Part shown: positions 40,560-48,004 of the stretch, in pieces
How the letters are laid out: every line of letters begins with the position of its first letter
Position numbering within the stretch: the stretch's first letter is position 1
NCBI GenBank assembly: GCA_002709695.1
Contig: PAQF01000020.1
Span: forward strand, 28,563 to 78,194
DNA length: 49,632 bases
From: Candidatus Poribacteria bacterium
GTDB lineage: Bacteria; Poribacteria; WGA-4E; UBA9662
Direction: 5' to 3'
Made by a program: the position numbers and the translations under genes
The notes under the pieces: generated by a model
What the model was told of the DNA's origin: nothing
Database searches by the model: none
What the model saw: the letters and a program-made list of their open reading frames with translations, nothing else

Positions 40560-40769
40560 AGACTAAAATTAATAGATACAATTTACGTAAAAAAGATTTT
40601 CATCTCAATATGACACAAGTTGACCTGAAAAATATGACACATTTGGGCCTTTCGCAGGTTTTCCTTTAAGAACAGAGCATACGAAGTAGAAGAAAAAGCC
40701 AATTAACCGACACCACCCTCTTGATATATATGGTATGGATACTCCTGCCCTACCATAAAGTCACACGTC

Positions 40770-41971
40770 AAATACTTTCACTCGCGTCATCCCGGACGTA
40801 GTACCCCCCCACAGCCATTTATGACCCAACGGCTACACTACCACTATCACTGGTAAGATCTACGATGGCCGATGCGTGGACAATGGCCATGGTTGGGTCA
40901 GCCAAGATACTCCTTCTTGGAGCAATCCAGCCAAGAAAGTGGGTGAAAAACGCTGCGCATTGCCAAGGAGCGAAAACAACCCGAAACCTGCCACCGAATG
41001 CGCCGAAGTGCCGGATGAAGTTTATAAAAACTACCATGCCGCCAGCAACGGTATCGAGATTATGAGCAAATGCGCTACTGGCAATCCACCATGGTTTGTG
41101 GGTGTTGGCTTCAACCTGCCACACTTGCCCTCCGCCGCACCTAAGACTGGAATCTTTACGAACCCAATACTATCGAGATCAACCCTGTGCAACAACACCC
41201 TGAGGGCACCCCCTTTTCACCTGGAAAAATTCGTGGGAATTGCGCAACTATTCCGATGCTCCAAAGAAAGGCCCTATCCCGGTCGACTTCCAGCGCCGTC
41301 TGATCCATGGTTACTGCGCCTGGATTAGCTTCGCCGATGCACAGATTGGTCGCCTGCTTGACCATCTTGACCGTCTCGAAGAAACCAACAACACCATCGT
41401 CTGCCTTTGGGGCGACCACGGGCACCTAGGAGACCATGACATGTTCCGCAAACACACCAACTACGAGCAAGCTACCCGCTCGCCCCTGATCCTGTCCGTT
41501 CCCGGCATCTGCCCCGAAGGCACCTTCACCAACGCACTCACCGATTTTGTAGACATCTACCCGACCCTCTGCAATCTGCCTGGCATTGCACTTCGCCCCG
41601 AGTTGAAAGGGACCAGCCAGTATCCCCACCGGCGTAACAAAAAGAATGTGATGGGTTACGCCTATCGAGACCAACGCTATCGTTATGTGGAGTGGGAGCA
41701 GAAGAAATTCCGCGAAGGTGAAACGACTAGCCCCGTTGTTCTGCAAGAGCTTTATGGCTATGAGGAAGACCCGATCGAACGGCGCAATCCTGCCTCCGAT
41801 CCGGCCTATGCGGATCAACTGGAACGAATGGTAGACTTGGCCTGCGCTGCTCGTACAGAAACGCAGGATTCAGAGGCGCAAGCCATGATCATGATTACAG
41901 CGTTGGAAAAAGAAGTAATAGCGGACAGTGATTGTAGGAAAAAGTGCCAAAGGTGGATAATAACTAAATAA
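40770..41971 (+). pseudogene. Iduronate-sulfatase-like gene, N-terminus lost, frameshifted
   Basis: A broken type I sulfatase of the iduronate-2-sulfatase group. One frame (40825-41147) reads GKIYDGR, GHGWVSQ, PDEVYKNYHAA and WFVGVGFNLPHLP. A net -1 shift near 41147 leads to WNLYEPNTIEINPVQQ, and another near 41210-41220 leads to the last frame, in which LRNYSDAPKKGP, LWGDHGHLGDHDMFRKHTNYE and SVPGICPEGTF continue to 41971. Upstream (about 40778-40820) RVIPDVV debris ends at a stop. The catalytic CxPSR region is missing. Its GC is far above that of neighbours (about 67% in one 60-base sample), so it was probably acquired and then decayed. Confidence 0.85.
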
Positions 41972-42212
41972 GGATTTGTTAATGGTGTAGCGACTTACAG
42001 AAAGGATGACACAAGTTTAGATTAGTCGGAATGAATTGATCGCCTTGTCGCTACTCTTAGAAGTAACCACAGGCAGCACCAACAATCCTAATCTACTTTA
42101 TGGGAAACAGATAGAAACGATTTAAGATAAACGGTTGAATCAAGGCTGTAGGTTGACCTGTTGCCTAAAGGAAGACTGTTTTGGTCACCTACTAGCCTGA
42201 CTCTATTGATCA
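41972..42212. other. Spacer
   Basis: 240 bases between the sulfatase remnant and a leftward LamG gene. Nothing recognised. Confidence 0.3.
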
Positions 42213-42986
42213 CTACCAACTAGATTTAATGTTTGCCCATTTGGTAGTCAGCTTGCTTTTGTAATCAACCGCTGTGGTAGGTGCTAAAGCATCTTCCATA
42301 GCTTTTTTAACTTCATCAGCAGTAAACGCCACACTCCAGATTTTTAATTCATCTACCGCTCCTTTGAAGAAGGTCCCGCCACCTGAATTTTCTGCTACTG
42401 ACATACCAAACTCAGGGAAGTCTATTCTGACATCACCACCAGCAGCAGCTTTGCCATCAACTTTTCCATCGATATACAGTACAGCTTCCTTCTTAGTTTG
42501 TGTGGCAACATAGTAGTACCACTTAGATTCAAATTCTTTATACGTGCTTATGATCCCCAATTCTGCACTATCGGTAGCAAAATAGTGGCCCAGTAAGTTA
42601 CCGCCACGATTAAAGGTAATGTGTGGACGCCCTCCACCGTTTTTCCTGTACAGCAAGTCCATTCTACTTCCACTGGAGAACTTTTTGCTAGGTTTAAACC
42701 AAAACTCAATGGTCATAGCTGCTTTAGGTACATCGAATTTTAGAGGGTCGAATTTTGCGGCTCCTTCATTGAATTCTAAGGCTTTGCCTACAACACCTGC
42801 TACCGATTTCGCCTTGCCTGCTACTTTACCCTTGAATTTATTGGGTGATACGTCTTTCACGTCTGTTCCATCACCTTCAAAAGGCAGATGGATGATCAAA
42901 TCCTTCTTGGGATCTGCGGCATCAACCGCCAATACCATGATTAAAATCAAGATTACACTAAAACTAAGAATTTTTTTTAACTTCAT
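42213..42986 (-). CDS. Secreted LamG protein, tandem copy 1, with C-terminal tag
   Basis: A 257-residue exported protein with a signal peptide (MKLKKILSFSVILILIMVLA, cut near VDA-AD). The LamG_3 domain is clear: DLIIHLPFEGDGTDVKDVSPN, GVVGKALEFNEGAAKF, MTIEFWFKPSKKF, WYYYVATQTKKEAVLYIDGKV and GAVDELKIWSVAFTADEV. It is closely similar to the next gene upstream, a tandem duplicate. The tail KSKLTTKWANIKSSW carries the shared C-terminal tag. Its ATG has GGAGAATATAAG upstream. Likely glycan binding at the cell surface or in the periplasm. Confidence 0.92.
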   Translation of the reverse strand: MKLKKILSFSVILILIMVLAVDAADPKKDLIIHLPFEGDGTDVKDVSPNKFKGKVAGKAKSVAGVVGKALEFNEGAAKFDPLKFDVPKAAMTIEFWFKPSKKFSSGSRMDLLYRKNGGGRPHITFNRGGNLLGHYFATDSAELGIISTYKEFESKWYYYVATQTKKEAVLYIDGKVDGKAAAGGDVRIDFPEFGMSVAENSGGGTFFKGAVDELKIWSVAFTADEVKKAMEDALAPTTAVDYKSKLTTKWANIKSSW

Positions 42987-43126
42987 CTTATATTCTCCTT
43001 ATAGATTGAAAAAATAAACATAAAAAATAGTGGCTAGCATTGTCCCTTCAGAAACCAGAGAAATTCAAACCAGTAGTTAGCTGATTGACACTAATCACTA
43101 TTGGTGAATTCAACATTTTAGAGCTA

Positions 43127-43879
43127 TCAATCAGATTTGATAGCGGCCCATTTAGTAGCCAACCTGTGGTATGGTTCTACAGCTAGCGCCGCTTCCATAG
43201 CTTTTTCGACTTCATCATCGGTGAATGCTACACTCCAGATTTTTAATTCATCTACCGCTCCTTTGAAGAAGGTCCCGCCACCTGAATTTTCTGCTACTGA
43301 CATACCAAACGCAGCGAAGTCTATTCTGATATCACCACCAGCGTCAGCCCTGCCATTAACTTTCCCATCGATATACACTACAGCTTCCTTCTTAGTTTGT
43401 GTAGCAACGTAGTAATACCATTGTTTTTTAAATGTGTCTTCCTCAATTCTGACTTCTAATTCTACCGCCTGCGTAGCAAAATAATGACCGAATATAACAC
43501 CACCCCGACAGAAAGTTATATGCGGTCGCCCACCACCGTTTTTCCTGTACAGTAGATCTATTCTACCAGGACATTTAATTTCCTGGCTGGGCTTAAACCA
43601 AAACTCAATGGTCATACCATCAATCTCTGGATCGAAGTCTAGAGGGTCGAATTTTGCGGCTCCTTCATTGAATTCTAGGGCTTTGCCTACAACACCTTCT
43701 ACCGATTTAGCTTTGCCTGCTACTTCACCCTCGAATTTATTGGGCGATACGTCTTTCACGCCTTTTCCATCACCTTCAAAAGGTAGATGGATGATCAGAT
43801 CTTTATTGGGATTTGGGGCGGCATCCACCAATACCACAATTAGAGCTAGCATTATGCTCAGACTAAGAATTTTTTTCAT
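43127..43879 (-). CDS. Secreted LamG protein, tandem copy 2, with C-terminal tag
   Basis: A 250-residue exported protein; the signal peptide is MKKILSLSIMLALIVVLVDA. It matches copy 1 closely (I estimate about three quarters of residues) through DLIIHLPFEGDGKGVKDVSP, GKALEFNEGAAKFDPL, WYYYVATQTKKEAVVYIDGK and GAVDELKIWSVAFTDDEV. The differences cluster in the middle loop (SQEIKCPGRIDLL and the extra cysteine in FCRGG). The tail YHRLATKWAAIKSD keeps the tag though the stretch before it is shorter. The two genes lie on one strand with a 140-base gap and are a recent tandem duplication. Confidence 0.93.
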   Translation of the reverse strand: MKKILSLSIMLALIVVLVDAAPNPNKDLIIHLPFEGDGKGVKDVSPNKFEGEVAGKAKSVEGVVGKALEFNEGAAKFDPLDFDPEIDGMTIEFWFKPSQEIKCPGRIDLLYRKNGGGRPHITFCRGGVIFGHYFATQAVELEVRIEEDTFKKQWYYYVATQTKKEAVVYIDGKVNGRADAGGDIRIDFAAFGMSVAENSGGGTFFKGAVDELKIWSVAFTDDEVEKAMEAALAVEPYHRLATKWAAIKSD

Positions 43880-44140
43880 CCTTTATCTTTACCTCACATT
43901 TAATAATTAGTTTTTTTACAAATATCGACCAATGATATAGTACTTTCTACTAAAAGTAAATGCTAATTATCAGTTAAACACATTCCTAATCTATTAAACC
44001 GATTGATATATAGAAGAAACTTATGGATAAGACAACCTAGGCTTTCCCGTGCCAAGAAACAACCATAATTCGAACATGTACGAACGAAACATACATCTTG
44101 TATCTTGTATTCACATCTAAATAACTTGTTACCTCTTCTC
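43880..44140. other. Spacer
   Basis: About 260 bases upstream of tandem copy 2, on the 3' side of the next gene. No motif seen. The promoter of the tandem LamG pair is expected here. Confidence 0.3.
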
Positions 44141-44593
44141 CTATTTGGCACTCACACCCAAACCATCGTCACTATCGCCACTAACTGCAAGATGATTAAC
44201 ACTTTCTCCTATTTTATTGAGACTATCAAATCTTCCACCATTTTCATCTATCATTATCGATGTTTCCCTTTTATCAGTTTTAGATTTTGATTTAAGCTGA
44301 AGCATCATTTCATTATTTTCAGCTTCATTTCCACCTAAATATGCAATGACATAATTTGGGTTATCACTATACATTGTCAGCATTGCATCGCCACTACTAC
44401 TCAAACCCAAAAAAGCCTTTTTCATATATGCATCTTGGATAATGAGACGTTGACAAGTAACATTCCGAAATGTTACATCCTTCACACTTACTTGTGCGTC
44501 AGCATCAACATTAACTAAGGAGTTCAATCCCATACCTAACACAACTAATCCTGCCCCAAACGACATATATAGAATCTTTTCTCTTAGTTTCAT
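44141..44593 (-). CDS. Small exported protein of unknown function
   Basis: A 150-residue protein beginning MKLREKILYMSFGAGLVVLG, a signal anchor followed by a cut-like ADA-Q segment. The mature part (SVKDVTFRNVTCQRLIIQD ... AYLGGNEAENNEMMLQLKSKSK) looks like short beta strands with a polar tail. I do not recognise a named domain. The leader and upstream region are shared with 46942-47868 (see the repeats). ATG has the strong GGAGAGGGC site, so it is probably highly expressed. Poribacteria-like genomes carry several such proteins, as far as I recall. Confidence 0.75.
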   Translation of the reverse strand: MKLREKILYMSFGAGLVVLGMGLNSLVNVDADAQVSVKDVTFRNVTCQRLIIQDAYMKKAFLGLSSSGDAMLTMYSDNPNYVIAYLGGNEAENNEMMLQLKSKSKTDKRETSIMIDENGGRFDSLNKIGESVNHLAVSGDSDDGLGVSAK

Positions 44594-44720
44594 AATGCCC
44601 TCTCCTTAATTAATTTATATACCAATAATATGTATACCTTCAGATTAGCACAGCTTCATGCTTAGTCCCATATTCCCTTATATCAGATTTGATGCTATTT
44701 CACTAAAGTGACTTCAAACT
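44561..44720 (-). repeat. Shared promoter-leader module, copy A
   Basis: Gene start and upstream region similar to copy B at 47836-47975. Shared words on the plus strand are CATATATAGAATCTT, CCCTCTCCTTAATTAAT, AGATTAGCACA, CTTAG and CAGATTTGATG. Similarity covers about 120-160 bases: upstream region, ribosome site and the first codons (leader RExKILYM). It is either a duplicated promoter or a regulatory cassette. Confidence 0.75.
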
Positions 44721-44799
44721 TGAAAATTTGACCTGACTACTTGCAACCCACATTATATATAATACAGTGGAGCAAGATTCTTAACATGAAAGGTACTTT

Positions 44800-45207
44800 A
44801 TGCCTCCCAAAATTGTATTAACAGTAATCGGAATCCTTATGCTAGTGCATGGAATAGCTTTCTTCCTTGAAGCTAGCTCCCTAGCAAAAATGGGTGTTCC
44901 CGAAATCAGTGAACAAGCTCTTAAAGTGAATATTGGAACACATGAAATCGTAGCAATGTGCTCTGTCTTTCTAGGAAGTGTCTTAATTTCCAGCCGAGAT
45001 ACAGACACTCATTCAGCCAAAAAGGTACTGACTGGAACAGGAATTAGGTTACTTATTTTGACAGCTGGAATTATCTATCACATGATTACACTAAAAGAAA
45101 TTCTAGAACAAGCACCATCCGCTCCCATGCCGATTATTGCGGCATCGTTAACAGCTTGGGCTTTTTATGTCGCTTTAGTTAAAAAGGAAGATACCAAAGA
45201 GACGTAA
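44800..45207 (+). CDS. Small four-helix membrane protein
   Basis: A 135-residue integral membrane protein with hydrophobic segments at about 5-22, 48-66, 82-98 and 106-126 and a lysine- and acid-rich cytoplasmic tail (KKEDTKET). AAAGGTA precedes the ATG. The layout recalls small DUF4345-like or DoxX-like proteins but I find no diagnostic motif. It is divergent from the small exported protein, with the shared promoter module between. Confidence 0.55.
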   Translation: MPPKIVLTVIGILMLVHGIAFFLEASSLAKMGVPEISEQALKVNIGTHEIVAMCSVFLGSVLISSRDTDTHSAKKVLTGTGIRLLILTAGIIYHMITLKEILEQAPSAPMPIIAASLTAWAFYVALVKKEDTKET

Positions 45208-45654
45208 TAGCTTCTTCCAAATCCAGGCTTTACAGATAATCCACTTTGATCAAAATATGGACAAATAATACCGATAAATCAGTAGACGAAACATTAAGAT
45301 TGAAATTCAACTTACCTAACCTTTTACTTATTGTTGACAACCAAATAGTCACAGACCAACACCCAACCATTCGATTTTCACAACCCTATTAGTATTACGG
45401 CACATCAAAACCCTACACATGCCAAGGCTAAACGTTGCCCTCAACATTATCCTCCAATCGACAATCTATAGTTCTCTCAACACACCCACGACTCTCTCCG
45501 ATGCACTGGGAATGACCAACACAAACGGCAACATATAGTAGGACTGGTCCAAGGAAGTATGTACCGACACCAAAAGCAAGAAAATAACCCTACTGAAATC
45601 TTTGGGAGCAGAAGAGACGCTATCTGTAACAGATAAAAATTTGCTATAATAACT
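45208..45654. other. Spacer with several protein-like fragments
   Basis: 447 bases. Three plus-strand frames are protein-like but unlinked: 45246-45392 (TTG start, 48 residues, including TDKSVDETLRLKFNLPN), 45419-45538 (ATG start, 39 residues, MPRLNVALNIILQSTIYSSL...) and 45542-45650 (no start, KITLLKSLGAEETLSVTDK). They may be one decayed gene split by frameshifts. I do not recognise it. A TATAAT box just before 45655 could serve the next gene. Confidence 0.3.
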
Positions 45655-46639
45655 ATGGTATCAGTAGTTTTTAAGTCTCTTTTGGATGAAATCAACCAAT
45701 CTCCCATACACATCTATAGTAATCAAACCATTAATATCATTGAAAAGGTTAAATTCATTATCTTAATAATAAGTGCTTTGACTCTATTGGTATTCGGAAA
45801 ATATAGCCCCGCCCCATCAGAAACAAACTCGCCTTCCATCTCAGATTCAAAAACTCCTGTAGTGATTAACGAACATATCCACAGTAGCTTACCAGCCAAC
45901 TGGATCAATGAATACAATACAATCGTGAACAACTTGAAAAAACTACTACCACTATACCAGACCTACTATAACTCCATAGATATTTACGCTTGGAATGATA
46001 AAGTGAGTGATCCTTACCTAGGAATTGACGGTGGGGCCTACATCTCCGTTAAGAACAACGACGATAATCAAAAATTATTTGTGATTGAAATCAGTAACAA
46101 TGAGTTTCTCTATAATCACATACATCGCTACTCTGTTATTGCCCATGAATATTTTCATACCTACCAAATGACCTTAAATAACCATATGAATACATACGAT
46201 GACCATCCAACAAGCTTTAAAACCAAATGGTTAATTGAAGGTGCTGCTGCCTCTTTCGAATCACTCTATACTCAACAACATTTTAATATAAATTATTTCC
46301 TATCAGGTCAAACCGAAGTTGATTCAGAGGCCACAAAAAATCCAAGTATATTTGAAAACTATGATAGCCAAGATAAGGAATTATAGTTCATCTGTATTCC
46401 TTTTTTTAGTCTTAGCAAAAGAGCTGCAATTAGCAGGGCATTCTGAAGCAGAAGCTTTCAAGCTCATGTTCAAAGATTTTATGCAAGCAAAACCCAATAA
46501 AAAAACCTGGCAGGATGCATTTCAGACCACATTTAATATGTCTGTAAGTGATTTTTATACTAAGGCTAGTAGCTATAACTCTTCTATCAATACTGTTTTA
46601 CCTACCGCCTCGCTTACTTTGGAATCAATTTTCAACTAA
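45655..46639 (+). pseudogene. Frameshifted membrane-anchored HExxH metallopeptidase
   Basis: The first frame (45655-46386, 243 residues) has a membrane segment at about 33-48, then a mature domain with zinc motif H164-E-Y-F-H168 and a downstream E195 in WLIEGAAASFE, as in gluzincin (peptidase MA-like) enzymes. A single extra base near 46375-46384 ends it early. The next frame continues the protein in register (NYSSSVFLFLVLAKELQLAG ... FNMSVSDFYTKASSYN) to 46639. The last part holds the usual helical tail of the family. It could be a real pseudogene or an assembly error. Start ATG has only a TATAAT box ahead. Confidence 0.8.
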
Positions 46640-46941
46640 TACCCGACTAATCCAAATTCAGGTTCTGATTGGGTGCAGACATCCTTCATATTCCCAAACT
46701 TTGAAGTCAAAAACGGAGACGAATAAGATAATGAGAAAAAACAGATTAAAAGAGTTACCACGGTAAAAACGGACAAGAACTGCAACAGCTGTATATAGAC
46801 AACCTTGAGTGTTTCAAGCAATATCTCTAGTTCACCAGTGACAATACAGAACTTATTTCCATAACAACATGTCAATTCTATAGCGTCGAAACCAAAAATA
46901 TTACACATTCAGCCGTGAGGTGTCCATTTAATCAAAAAGGA
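46640..46941. other. Spacer
   Basis: About 300 bases after the metallopeptidase and before the convergent SUMF1-type gene. No intact frame, terminator or repeat is clear. Confidence 0.3.
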
Positions 46942-47868
46942 TCAGTAATCTGCATTCCAGTTGATTTGGTTATTTGGTTGTACGGATTCTACACACCGAA
47001 ACCCAAAGTCATGCAGTGCTGCAGTTGGCTCAAATCGACTGCGTGATGTGACGCGAATTAATTCGGCAGAGCTTGTCCATGAACCTCCACGTAAGACACG
47101 TAGCCCTTTTAATTTCTTTCGATCCATGCTAAAAGTTTTGTTAAATTCTTGCATGTTTCGTCCACAAATCGGGTTTCGTTTTGGACTGGATTTATAATAA
47201 TTCTTTTCGTATTCATCTAGGCACCACTCGTAAACATTACCAGCTAGATCATATAAACCATATTTATTGGGCTGATGTGAACCGATAGGCGTAGGCATAG
47301 CTACACTATAGGTCGCTAGGGTCGGATTTGCTTGGTTACCCCATGGATATTTTTGGCTAGGAACTCCACCTCGTGCAGCATATTCCCATTCTGCTTCGGT
47401 TGGTAGCCTTTTTCCTGCCCAGATTGCATATGCCATTGCATCATCCCAAGTTACCCCTGTCATGGGATGATCATTGGTTCGAGCTGATTGTGAAACCTCA
47501 CTCCAATTGGGGGCAATGTGACCAGTTACACTAACAAATTTCTTGTATTGTTTGACAGTAACCTCGTTTACATCGATGTAAAAAGCATCAAGGGTAACTT
47601 GATGAACCGGCTTTTCATCGTCTGCCCCATCTTCCGATCCCATATGAAACTGCCCGGCTGGAATTAATACCATCTGGGCTCCGTCTGCCCCAATTTTTGT
47701 TTTCGAAAGAGAAGCCTCATTAATTCTCCCTTTTTGTGTTTCAGGTTTATTCTTTTTGCAACTCAGACTCAGTATACAGAAGCAAGTTGTAACAGCCAGA
47801 AAAACGTAAATTAAAGTTAGATTTCCTACCCAAAATAACATATATAGAATCTTGTCTCGCATTCTCAT
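46942..47868 (-). CDS. SUMF1/FGE-fold protein lacking the FGE cysteines
   Basis: A 308-residue protein with a membrane leader (MRMRDKILYMLFWVG, then a cysteine-containing hydrophobic stretch and KKN). Residues about 60-296 are a formylglycine-generating-enzyme-fold domain: MVLIPAGQFHMGSEDG, WDDAMAYAIWAGKRLPTEAEWEYAARGG, GLYDLAGNVYEWCLDEY, LRVLRGGSW and the final FGFRCVE. Real FGEs have two active-site cysteines after GGS; here that stretch reads GGSWTSSAELIRVTSRSR, so it cannot work as FGE by the known mechanism. It is more like the broad SUMF1-type group of unclear role. Leader and promoter match 44141-44593. Confidence 0.88.
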   Translation of the reverse strand: MRMRDKILYMLFWVGNLTLIYVFLAVTTCFCILSLSCKKNKPETQKGRINEASLSKTKIGADGAQMVLIPAGQFHMGSEDGADDEKPVHQVTLDAFYIDVNEVTVKQYKKFVSVTGHIAPNWSEVSQSARTNDHPMTGVTWDDAMAYAIWAGKRLPTEAEWEYAARGGVPSQKYPWGNQANPTLATYSVAMPTPIGSHQPNKYGLYDLAGNVYEWCLDEYEKNYYKSSPKRNPICGRNMQEFNKTFSMDRKKLKGLRVLRGGSWTSSAELIRVTSRSRFEPTAALHDFGFRCVESVQPNNQINWNADY

Positions 47869-47975
47869 AACACCCTCTCCTTAATTAATCAATATGCCAC
47901 CTTTAGATTAGCACAATCTTATACTTAGCATCTGTACCAGATTTGATGTTACTTTACAAAGTGATGTTAGAAAGG
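47836..47975 (-). repeat. Shared promoter-leader module, copy B
   Basis: Counterpart of copy A (44561-44720). It contains CATATATAGAATCTT, CCCTCTCCTTAATTAAT, AGATTAGCACA, CTTAG and CAGATTTGATG in the same order and nearly the same spacing, with a shorter middle. The following protein has the leader RDKILYM, matching REKILYM in copy A. Confidence 0.75.
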
Positions 47976-48004
47976 CACCTTAGAAATTACCCAACTAATC
48001 TGTA

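Noticed and set aside
46942-47868. Calling the SUMF1-fold protein the sulfatase maturation enzyme for the sulfatase in this window
   Set aside because: The two active-site cysteines of FGE are absent in the aligned region.
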